A stretch of 64,000 nucleotides of DNA from an uncultured Pseudomonadota bacterium (GTDB lineage Bacteria > Pseudomonadota > Gammaproteobacteria > Burkholderiales > SG8-39). This document shows positions 55,321-64,000 of this stretch, one piece after another. The DNA lies in assembly GCA_903834835.1 (NCBI GenBank), contig CAILKO010000072.1, positions 26,729 to 90,728 of the forward strand. Reading direction: 5' to 3'. The stretch's first letter is position 1; each line of letters begins with the position of its first letter. Made by a program: the position numbers and the translations under genes. The notes beneath the pieces are model-generated. The model ran no database searches and had not been told where the DNA came from. It was given only the letters and a program-made list of their open reading frames with translations.

Positions 55321-57243
55321 CTAGCTGTCCTGCCTGGGGGGTTTCGGTACGCGCGCGCGTACCGGTCTGGGCGCCGCGGGCGGGACCAGCACCCGGTCGG
55401 GCGAGGCGAGGAGCGCGTCCCGGTTCGCGCGCAGCCAGTCGAGTGCATGGAGAAAGGGCTTCCCGTCGCCCTGAAACAGGGCCTTGTCCGGGTCGGTCTG
55501 CTGGATCTTCTTGCTCAGGTTGGCGCGCAGTGGATGGTTTTCGGCGAGACGCACGGCGGCCGCAATGTATTCCTCGACGGTCTTCGCCACGAGCCACTCG
55601 GGCAGATCGAGGCGGCGGAACAGGCCCTCATCGATGTGGGTGTGCACCTCGGGTCCGGTGAGGCACACGCCCGGCAGGCCCTGGCGCACGGTGTCGACGA
55701 TGCCGTTGGTATTTCCGAACGGAAAGGGGTTCACGAACATGTCGCAGCGGTTGATCTGCTCCAGGTACTGATCGTAGGGCAGGTGGGGATAGAGCACCGC
55801 GCCATCGGGCAGATAGGCCCGGATCAGGTTCTGCAGGTAGACCTTGCCGATGCCGAAGGCGAAGCCCGTGAAGAGGTGGAACTCGACCGGAACTTTCGAG
55901 CGCTGCGCGATCTGGCGCAGCGTCTTCAGGAAACCCGGGTTCAGTTTCATCACCGCCGCCGCGACCGCGATGCGGACGGTTTCTGGATTCGCGCGGATCT
56001 TCGGCGCAATCTTCGGGCAGTTGGCGGGCGGCCGGTAGGGAATTGCGCCGTCCGGCAGCGACACGAGCTTCTCGGCGAAGCAGGCCGGATCGCCGATGTA
56101 ATCGTGCTCGACCATCACGAAATCCACCTGGTCGGAGTGGGTCGTCGCTGGATGCCCGAGGGCCACGAGCTGCAGGGGCGCGAGCCGCAGATTCACGAGA
56201 AACACGGTCTGCGGGAACATGCCCACGCTCGGGTAGTAGACGACATCAGGCTGAAGCTGTTCGGCCAGCTGGGTCACGGCGCGCAGCTTGTCGATCAGGC
56301 TCGCCGCACGCGGCACGAGGTGGACTTCGTCGAACACCTTGCGGCTGATCTCGTCCGAGGCTTCCTCGAGCGACACGCCGACGAGGTGGTATTTCTCGCG
56401 CAGCGCTTCCATCGAAACCGAGTGGGTGCGATAGATCGAATGGTTGGCGTTGAACCACTCGAGGACGCACATCATCACCGGCTTTTCCCGCGCGGGCGGT
56501 GTCGCGTCGCGGTCACGAAACCCGAGTTCCAGCAGCTTCTTGCGGACCAGTTCGTTGATGGCACGCTTGATGAGGTGCTTGTCCGGGCGGTCCGCATAGC
56601 TGCAGTGCATCCAGACGTCGTGCAGGATGCCGATCGGGAAGTCGTCGAGGGACAGCTGGCCGAGGCGCGGCGGCAGCCAGCCGAGCAGGAATTCCTTCTT
56701 CGCGTGCGCGGCCTCGCTCGCCGCGATACGCGCGGAGAGCAGCGCAAGGAAGAGCGATGCGGCGAGTCGCGGGTTCTCCTGCCAGATTGCTTCGGGCTGC
56801 AGCGGGATGGACGAATCGAGCGAATACAGCAGGCACAGCCGGAAGTAGTCGCGGCTGTTGATGGTGATCTCGGCGCGCTGATCGAAGCCGCGCTGGTTCA
56901 TCAGGTGGATGATGTGGTCGGCATTGCCGAAGGGACTTGCGCCGAACACCATCGTGAGCCAGCGCTGCAGATAGATCATCTGCTGGAAGCCGAGGTTGCT
57001 CAGCTCGAAGGACGGGTCGGAAAAAATCGCGGTGACCGCCGAGGCGATGCGCGTGGCGAAGTGCGCGTCGCGCTGGTCGGCCGAGTATTCGCCCGAGGGC
57101 ATGTTGCCGATGTCCCCCAGCTGGCCCATGTTGGTGTCGAGATGGGTGAGGAGCTTGAGGATTTCGCGCGCCGCATGCTCGCCCTGCCGCGTGTAGGCGA
57201 AATGTTCCAGCCGCTCCAGAGAGAAGGGATCGTTCTGTGCCAT
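55321..57243 (-). CDS. HMW1C-type protein N-glucosyltransferase (GT41)
   Basis: Cytoplasmic glycosyltransferase of 640 residues, close in length to HMW1C of Actinobacillus and Haemophilus. The N-terminal helical domain (about 1-240) is followed by the GT-B catalytic part, with VLEWFNANHSIYRTHSVSM, VYYPSVGMFPQTVFL, QLVALGHPATTHSDQVDF, and MFVNPFPFGNTNGIVDTV near the nucleotide-sugar site. HMW1C enzymes transfer glucose from UDP-glucose to Asn in N-X-S/T of adhesins before secretion. The start at 57243 follows AGGA; the upstream frame is not homologous. The likely target is the TpsA adhesin at 60.9 kb, separated by the Smr gene and trxB and read in the opposite direction. The C-terminal tail is Pro/Arg-rich. 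Confidence 0.88.
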   Translation of the reverse strand: MAQNDPFSLERLEHFAYTRQGEHAAREILKLLTHLDTNMGQLGDIGNMPSGEYSADQRDAHFATRIASAVTAIFSDPSFELSNLGFQQMIYLQRWLTMVFGASPFGNADHIIHLMNQRGFDQRAEITINSRDYFRLCLLYSLDSSIPLQPEAIWQENPRLAASLFLALLSARIAASEAAHAKKEFLLGWLPPRLGQLSLDDFPIGILHDVWMHCSYADRPDKHLIKRAINELVRKKLLELGFRDRDATPPAREKPVMMCVLEWFNANHSIYRTHSVSMEALREKYHLVGVSLEEASDEISRKVFDEVHLVPRAASLIDKLRAVTQLAEQLQPDVVYYPSVGMFPQTVFLVNLRLAPLQLVALGHPATTHSDQVDFVMVEHDYIGDPACFAEKLVSLPDGAIPYRPPANCPKIAPKIRANPETVRIAVAAAVMKLNPGFLKTLRQIAQRSKVPVEFHLFTGFAFGIGKVYLQNLIRAYLPDGAVLYPHLPYDQYLEQINRCDMFVNPFPFGNTNGIVDTVRQGLPGVCLTGPEVHTHIDEGLFRRLDLPEWLVAKTVEEYIAAAVRLAENHPLRANLSKKIQQTDPDKALFQGDGKPFLHALDWLRANRDALLASPDRVLVPPAAPRPVRARVPKPPRQDS

Positions 57244-57314
57244 GTTCCTGTCGGTGTGTTGTGCCGGGGTGCCCGGCCCGGACGGATTCTCGCAGATTCC
57301 CCGCGCGCGCCGGC

Positions 57315-58854
<1,540 letters not shown>

Positions 58855-59035
58855 CTATACTGAAACGTTAAAGAAAGTTAAGCTTTTCAAATAACTGCAG
58901 ATGCGGTCGGGCTCGCGACAGGTTCGCGGGCAACACGGCCAGGTCGCGCGATGCGAGCCTGGGGAGCGACAATTTTATTGCACGATCGTTCCGGCGCACT
59001 TGGGGCGCGGCGTTCGGGGTTTGCGGGAGAAAGTC

Positions 59036-60745
59036 TTGGCGAGTTTCAGAGCACTCGTGTTGGCGTCGGCCGTGCTTGCGGGGATGACCGGCATCGCGGC
59101 CGCGCAGACCGCACCGTCGTCGGGTGGACAGGCGGACGGACAGCCAGGCGGACAGCAGGCCGTACCGAAGCAGGATGAGGCGCCGCGCTTCGAGATACGA
59201 AGCTTCACCTTCTCTGGCGCAACGCTCATCCCTGTCGAGCGCCTGATCGAGGCGACCCGGGTTCACACGGGGCCCAACCGGCAGTTTTCGGACGTCCAGC
59301 GCGCGTTGGAGATCGTCGAGCGGCTGTACAGCGAGGGCGGCTACAGTGCGGTGCAGGTCGTACTCCCGGAGCAGGAGCTCGAAAAGGGCGAAATCCGCTT
59401 CCAGATCACGGAGGCGAAGATCGGCCGCGTCCTGGTCGAGGGCAATCGATTTTTCGACGAGGCCAATATCCGCGCGAGCGTTCCTGCGCTGGTCCCCGGC
59501 AAGTCGCCCAACATCAACGATATCGCGCGTAACCTCCGGATCGCCAACGACAGTCCCGCCAAGCAGACCAACGTGCTGTTGCGCAGCGGCCAGGAGGAGG
59601 CCACGGTCGATGCGGTGATCCGCCTCGTGGACGAAAAGCCCGAGCGCTACAGCGTCACACTGGACAACAGCGGCCAGAAGAAGCCGGTCGGCATGCTGCG
59701 TCTGGGCATCGGCTACCAGAATTCGAACGTCAACAATTCGGACCACATTCTCACCTTGCAGTATGTCGGGGCGCCGCACGACGAAGTCAAGACGGAGCGC
59801 ATCAACCCGATCCCGAGCAACGCGGTGTTCGTCCTCGGACTCGGTTACCGGATACCGCTCTACGCGAGCGGCGACACGATCGATCTGACGGCGGGCTATT
59901 CGAACGTCAACTCCGGGGTCGTTGCGAATCTCTTCTCGATCACGGGCGCGGGCAGCGTGCTCGGCGCGCGCTATACGCGCAATTTCGACAAGATCGGCGA
60001 CTACGAGCACCGGATGAGTTTCTCGCTCGATCACCGCGGCTATCACAACAAGGGCGTGCGTTCCACGGCGGCCCCGGTTCAGATCATTCCGGACGTGGCG
60101 GTGATGCCGCTGTCGGTGATCTATTCCGGCCAGTACCGGGCCCAGGAGAGCGAGACCGGCGCGAGCTTCGGCGTGTCGCAGAACCTGCGCGGGGGGCCGG
60201 ACGGCACGAAGGCGGCCTTCTGTGCCTCGCGCGCGAGCGCGGTCGGCGACAGCTTCGATTGCGCCAAGGCCTCCTACCGGATCTGGCGCTGGGGCGTGAA
60301 TCACACCCGGGCGATTGCCGGAGACTGGCAGTATCGGGTCAGCATGAACGGCCAGATCACGCGCGACATGCTGATCTCGGGCGAACAGTTCGGCGCGGGT
60401 GGCGCGGACAGCGTGCGCGGCTTCCTCGAGCGCGAGAACACCAACGACTCCGGCTACCGAGGATCGATGGAACTCTACACCCCCGATTTCGGCGGCAAGG
60501 TCGGGCTGGTCGATGGCGCCAGGATGCGGGCGCTCGCCTTCATGGACTGGGCCGGGTTGCGTCGCAATCAGCCGGGCGCGGCCGAAATCCACGTGTCGCA
60601 CATCGGCAGCATGGGGCTGGGTCTGCGCTTCGCGCGCGGCAACAACCTGACGGTTCGCGTCGACTTTGCGGTGGTGTTCGACGCGGGCGGCGTGCAGGGC
60701 CGCGGCGACGGCATGGGCCATGCGAGCGTCTCCTACGTTTTCTAG
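59036..60745 (+). CDS. TpsB-family outer-membrane transporter (ShlB/FhaC/HMW1B type)
   Basis: Two-partner secretion pore of 569 residues that exports the adjacent TpsA across the outer membrane. Order: signal peptide (MASFRALVLASAVLAGMTG), a Gln/Gly-rich linker, two POTRA domains (about 50-200, with FTFSGATLIPVERLIEATR and IGRVLVEGNRFFDEANIRA), then a 16-strand beta-barrel ending with the typical aromatic SYVF. The family L6 motif VRG(F/Y) is present as DSVRGFLERE. TTG 59036 has GGGAGA about 4 bases upstream and gives a clean signal peptide; TTG 59021 is possible, and no ATG or GTG suits. Confidence 0.9.
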   Translation: MASFRALVLASAVLAGMTGIAAAQTAPSSGGQADGQPGGQQAVPKQDEAPRFEIRSFTFSGATLIPVERLIEATRVHTGPNRQFSDVQRALEIVERLYSEGGYSAVQVVLPEQELEKGEIRFQITEAKIGRVLVEGNRFFDEANIRASVPALVPGKSPNINDIARNLRIANDSPAKQTNVLLRSGQEEATVDAVIRLVDEKPERYSVTLDNSGQKKPVGMLRLGIGYQNSNVNNSDHILTLQYVGAPHDEVKTERINPIPSNAVFVLGLGYRIPLYASGDTIDLTAGYSNVNSGVVANLFSITGAGSVLGARYTRNFDKIGDYEHRMSFSLDHRGYHNKGVRSTAAPVQIIPDVAVMPLSVIYSGQYRAQESETGASFGVSQNLRGGPDGTKAAFCASRASAVGDSFDCAKASYRIWRWGVNHTRAIAGDWQYRVSMNGQITRDMLISGEQFGAGGADSVRGFLERENTNDSGYRGSMELYTPDFGGKVGLVDGARMRALAFMDWAGLRRNQPGAAEIHVSHIGSMGLGLRFARGNNLTVRVDFAVVFDAGGVQGRGDGMGHASVSYVF

Positions 60746-60855
60746 AACCATTTTTCTTGTTTGCGGTGTGCGTCAAGCAGGCAAGTCAGCGGGCTGTGGC
60801 TGTCTGCTGACCGGCGTGAAGAACTTCCTCTTTGTCCGGGGATTCCGTCGTTAGC

Positions 60856-60903
60856 ATGAAGCAGTTTGATGATTTTCAGATCTTCGCCGTATGGGCGGAG
60901 TAA
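60856..60903 (+). other. Possible 15-codon leader ORF before tpsA
   Basis: ATG to TAA encoding MKQFDDFQIFAVWAE, ending ten bases before the tpsA start. Its stop is followed at once by the tpsA ribosome site AAGGGGCAGG, so translation here could affect initiation. There is no good ribosome site of its own, and it may be chance. Confidence 0.2.
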
Positions 60904-60913
60904 GGGGCAGGCA

Positions 60914-63900
60914 ATGCAGTTGATCCGATACCGTCGCATGTACCGCCGTCAACCCGTCGTATACCGGGCTTCTTATCGATGGCTCGCTACACGCCCGCGC
61001 AACACGCTTGCCTTCGCGGTCGGCGCGGCGCTTGCCGGACAGACGCTGTCTGCCTTCGGCAACCCCACGGGCGGCACGGTCGTATCGGGCGGCGCGAGCT
61101 TCAGCACCTCGGGCAATACGCTGACGGTCACCAACACCCCGGGCGCGATCATCAACTGGCAGCAGTTCTCGATCGGCAAGGACGAGATCACCCGCTTCAT
61201 CCAGCAAAGCGCGCTGAGCGCGGTGCTGAACCGCGTCACCAGCCAGGATCCGTCGGTCATTCTCGGCCAGCTGCTATCGAATGGCCGCGTGTTCCTGATC
61301 AATCCCTCGGGCATCACCTTCGGCGTGGGTTCGGTAATCGACGTGGCAGGCATGACGGCCTCGACGCTGAACATCAGCAATGCGGACTGGCTGAGCGGGC
61401 GTCTGCGCTTCGAGGGCAGTGGCATGGAAGGCCGGCTCGTGAATGCCGGCACGATCACCACACCCACGGGCGGCCAGATCTACCTGATTGCGCCGAATGT
61501 GGAGAACCAGGCGAGCGGCGTCATCACCAGCCCGAACGGCGAAGTTGTCATCGCCGCCGGGAAATCGGTCGAGCTCGTCAATGCGCGCACGCCGGATCTG
61601 CGCGTGGAGTTCACCGCGCCCGACAACCAGGCGGTGAACGCAGGGCGCATCGTCGCGAACTCGGGCAGCGTGGGGATTTTCGGCACGCTGATCAAGAACA
61701 GCGGTGTCGTCTCCGCCAGCCAGGCGGTGGTGGGCGAGGGCGGCAAGGTCGTGCTGCGCGCAACCAGGGACATCACGCTCGATGCGGCGGGCCGTGTCGA
61801 GGCAAGCGGGTCGGCAGGCGGCACGGTGACCGTGCAGGCGGAAAGCGGCACCCTGCTTGCATCCGGTGTCGTCGAAGCCAAGGGCGAGACGGCGCAGGGC
61901 GGCGACATCCTGCTGCTTGGCAACCAGGTCGGCCTGGTCGGCACGATGACCGTCGATGCGTCCGGTGCGACCGAGGGTGGCTCGGTGCTCGTGGGCGGCG
62001 ATTTCCAGGGGAACAATCCGTCCGTACAGAACGCTTCCGAGACCTATGTCGGTCCGGGCGCGAAGATCATCGCGGATGCCACCGTGCAGGGCGCGGGCGG
62101 CAAGGTCGTGGTCTGGGCGAACAAGGCGACGCAGTTCCTCGGCAACATCTTTGCGCGCGGCGGCCGCGAGGGCGGCGACGGCGGCAATGCCGAGGTGTCG
62201 GGCAAGGGCTATCTGGATTTCCGCGGCAATGCGGATCTCACCGCGGCGAAGGGCCGACGCGGCACGCTGCTGCTCGACCCTCAGGACATCAACATCGTCA
62301 ACGGAACCGATGCGGGTTTCAACGCGACCGTCGATGTCACCGAAGCGAACGGCACGCCGTCGCTCTTCACCAGCAACAGCAACGTCAATACCACCGCGAC
62401 GCTCACCAACGGCACCATCAACCGCCAGCTCGGCAGCGCGGATGTCACCGTGCAGACCGGCGGCACCGGCGCCGGCGCGCTCGGCAACATTTCCTTCCAG
62501 ACCGGCGCCAACGGCGCCATCGGATTCACCAGCAGCGGCAGCAAGAACCTGAAGTTCGATGCGAACGGCAGCATCGTGTTCGCAGGTGGCAGCAGCACCA
62601 GCTTCGATCTCGGGGGCGGCAACCTCACGCTGCAGGCGCAGGGCGGCGGCATCAGCCAGACCGCCGGCTCCGACTTGAAGGTCATGAACCTCACCGCCAC
62701 CGTGCTGAACGCGGCGGGCGCGGTCGCGCTCACCAACGCGGGCAACGACTTCACCGGCAACGTCACCGTCTCTACGGCGACCGACGTGGGACTGAAGAGC
62801 GCGAACCTCCTGAACGTATCGAGTGTCGCGGCCACCGGCAACATCAGCCTCGAAGCCAAGGCCGTCACGATTCAGGGCGATGTCATCACCAGCACGGCCG
62901 ACAAGACCATCAGCGCCACTGCGAGCAACGGCACGCTGACCATCAAGAATTCCGGCACCGACGTGCAGACGAATGACGGGGATATCACGCTCTCCGGGAA
63001 TGCGTCGGCGTCTTCTACCGACATCGGCGTCGATATCAACGCGGCAAACATCAGCGCCGGCAGCGGGAACATCAGCATCACCGGCACAGGTGGAGGCAAT
63101 GTCGCCGGGTTCAACTATGGCGTCTACGTGCGCAATGACGCGAACATCAGCGCCACGGGCACGGGCACGATCACCCTGAACGGGACGGGCGGCAACACGA
63201 GCGGTGCGGCCAACTTCGGTGTGTACCTCGCGTCCGGCAATGTATCGGCGGGAGACGGCGGCATCGTCATCGAAGGCACCGGCCGCGGTTCAGGCGGTTC
63301 GGAGGCCGGCGTCACCATTGACAGTGCGGCAGTCAAGACGACCGGGGCGGGCAATATCAGCATTACTGGCGTGAGCGACGCGACCGCTGGCAACTCCAAC
63401 TACGGCGTTCATCTTTCGTCGAGCAGCCCGAACATCAGCGCCGGGGGCTCTGGCGCGATCACGCTGGTCGGCACTGGCGGCAATACCAGCGGCAGCAGCA
63501 ACCACGGCGTATTCATCACGGGCGGTGGCACGCCAGTCAGCAGCGCGGACGGAAGTATCAATATCAGCGGCACCGCTCGCGGGACCGGAGTCGGCTCGCG
63601 TGGCGTACAAATCGAGAATTCCACCGTCAGGACGAGTGTCTCCGGAAATATCACGATCAGCGGGACGAACGAGGCGACGGGGGCGGGCGGCCACAACATC
63701 GGCGTCTACCTGAGCAACGGCGCGAACATCAGTGCAGCCGGTGCGGGCACGGTGACGATCAACGGGACCGCGGCGAACACGAGCGGTGGCAATGATGTCG
63801 GTGTCCGGATAGGGACTTCGAACGTCAGCTCTGCTTCCGGGGATATCTCGATTACCGGACACGGCAACGGCACGGGCAGTAGCAACCGGGGCGTGTTCCT

Positions 63901-64000
63901 CAGTAACGCGACGGTGAGCACGAGCGTGTCGGGCAACATCACGATCACCGGCGTGAGCGAGGCCACGGGCACAGGCAGCGCCAACGATGGCGTGTATGCA
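60914..64000 (+). CDS. TpsA-family filamentous haemagglutinin-like adhesin (3' end cut by window)
   Basis: Secreted beta-helical exoprotein; 1029 codons are visible and the frame is still open at the edge. The N-terminus has a long basic extension (MQLIRYRRMYRRQPVVYRAS) before the hydrophobic LAFAVGAALAGQTLSAFG, the extended signal peptide of two-partner exoproteins. The TPS domain (about 50-300) includes NWQQFSIGKDEITRFIQQ, VTSQDPSVILGQL and LINPSGITFGVGSVIDV, the conserved NPxGI motif. GTLLLDPQDINIVNG near residue 455 ends the N-terminal part and repetitive Thr/Gly/Asn/Ser-rich sequence follows. I count about 35 N-X-S/T sequons, nearly all after residue 460. AAGGGGCAGG precedes the ATG. It is 168 bases after tpsB, so B-A are one transcript. 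Confidence 0.92.
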   Translation, partial: MQLIRYRRMYRRQPVVYRASYRWLATRPRNTLAFAVGAALAGQTLSAFGNPTGGTVVSGGASFSTSGNTLTVTNTPGAIINWQQFSIGKDEITRFIQQSALSAVLNRVTSQDPSVILGQLLSNGRVFLINPSGITFGVGSVIDVAGMTASTLNISNADWLSGRLRFEGSGMEGRLVNAGTITTPTGGQIYLIAPNVENQASGVITSPNGEVVIAAGKSVELVNARTPDLRVEFTAPDNQAVNAGRIVANSGSVGIFGTLIKNSGVVSASQAVVGEGGKVVLRATRDITLDAAGRVEASGSAGGTVTVQAESGTLLASGVVEAKGETAQGGDILLLGNQVGLVGTMTVDASGATEGGSVLVGGDFQGNNPSVQNASETYVGPGAKIIADATVQGAGGKVVVWANKATQFLGNIFARGGREGGDGGNAEVSGKGYLDFRGNADLTAAKGRRGTLLLDPQDINIVNGTDAGFNATVDVTEANGTPSLFTSNSNVNTTATLTNGTINRQLGSADVTVQTGGTGAGALGNISFQTGANGAIGFTSSGSKNLKFDANGSIVFAGGSSTSFDLGGGNLTLQAQGGGISQTAGSDLKVMNLTATVLNAAGAVALTNAGNDFTGNVTVSTATDVGLKSANLLNVSSVAATGNISLEAKAVTIQGDVITSTADKTISATASNGTLTIKNSGTDVQTNDGDITLSGNASASSTDIGVDINAANISAGSGNISITGTGGGNVAGFNYGVYVRNDANISATGTGTITLNGTGGNTSGAANFGVYLASGNVSAGDGGIVIEGTGRGSGGSEAGVTIDSAAVKTTGAGNISITGVSDATAGNSNYGVHLSSSSPNISAGGSGAITLVGTGGNTSGSSNHGVFITGGGTPVSSADGSINISGTARGTGVGSRGVQIENSTVRTSVSGNITISGTNEATGAGGHNIGVYLSNGANISAAGAGTVTINGTAANTSGGNDVGVRIGTSNVSSASGDISITGHGNGTGSSNRGVFLSNATVSTSVSGNITITGVSEATGTGSANDGVYA
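63140..64000 (+). repeat. Triad repeats in TpsA, about 290-bp period
   Basis: Units of about 32 residues occur as an A-B-C series. A modules begin ANISATGTGTITLNG at 63140, PNISAGGSGAITLVG at 63428 and ANISAAGAGTVTINGT at 63722, giving intervals of 288 and 294 bases. Each module ends in a GV(Y/F/H/T/R)(I/L)-type strand. C modules carry SGNIT(I)SG/TG. Copies are diverged at DNA level, so they are old. They run past the window edge. Confidence 0.8.

Noticed and set aside
58868..60751. Minus-strand frame of 627 codons opposite tpsB
   Set aside because: Antisense shadow; the plus-strand TpsB shows signal peptide, POTRA and VRGF motif.
60979..62976. Plus-strand frame of 665 codons inside tpsA
   Set aside because: It is the wrong frame of tpsA, made almost only of Arg, Gly, His and Gln; the correct frame is open from 60914 to the edge with TPS motifs.
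63140..64000. Repeat region considered as a CRISPR array
   Set aside because: Repeats are long, diverged, in frame and coding, with no unique spacers of constant length.

Overview
The window is about 64 kb of high-GC bacterial chromosome. It most likely comes from a betaproteobacterium related to Burkholderiales. The reasons are the tripartite-tricarboxylate (Bug/TctC) receptors, the radC-coaBC-dut and csp-clpS-clpA blocks, separate glcD/glcE/glcF genes beside a hydroxypyruvate isomerase, a three-subunit PntAA/PntAB/PntB transhydrogenase, and a type A RNase P RNA. The species cannot be fixed from sequence reading alone. Both ends cut through genes: a Bug receptor on the left and a very long adhesin on the right.

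Layout. 0-7.3 kb: a putative aromatic/carboxylate catabolic cluster. It has two Bug receptors, a Rieske oxygenase, an orphan EutA-like reactivase with a histidine-rich tail, a bicupin and a 4,5-dihydroxyphthalate-decarboxylase-like protein. 7.4-14 kb: housekeeping genes radC, coaBC, dut, clpA, clpS and a cold-shock gene. 14-20 kb: poorly characterised genes, namely an unrecognised 458-residue protein, a HupE/UreJ-type membrane protein with an EF-hand-like loop, a TPR protein, two lysine-rich exported proteins, a DUF192 protein and a stand-alone PuuD-type membrane domain. 20-25.7 kb: glycolate/glyoxylate metabolism (hyi, glcD, glcE, glcF), with one gene on the opposite strand between glcE and glcF. 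25.7-36 kb: a multi-PAS diguanylate cyclase, an ABC exporter, the pnt operon, a LutC-like gene, a frameshifted amidotransferase, a PAS protein and an HD-domain protein. 36.4-46 kb: rnpB, pyrC, rsmI, then a yraN-HIRAN-diaA-dolP-rfaE2 operon, a DEAD-box helicase, a FemAB-like acyltransferase and glnB.

46-50 kb is a visibly AT-richer patch of glycosyltransferase and methyltransferase genes, probably acquired. 50-55 kb holds a sugar aminotransferase, a NeuD-like acyltransferase and the rmlBACD operon for dTDP-L-rhamnose. 55-64 kb is the most distinctive part. A cytoplasmic HMW1C-type protein N-glucosyltransferase lies near a divergent two-partner secretion pair (TpsB transporter and a giant TpsA adhesin). 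The readable TpsA repeats are dense in N-X-S/T sequons, the acceptor motif of HMW1C enzymes. I infer a glycosylated adhesin system comparable to Haemophilus HMW1ABC, but with trxB and an Smr gene between the glucosyltransferase and the secretion pair.

Three perfect palindromes sharing the core TAGTAAC-N6-GTTACTA lie in intergenic gaps at about 30.3, 44.3 and 55.3 kb. One lies between convergent gene ends, so they may be a dispersed regulator or chromosome-organisation site rather than a single-operon operator. I saw no tRNA, rRNA, CRISPR array or complete insertion sequence.
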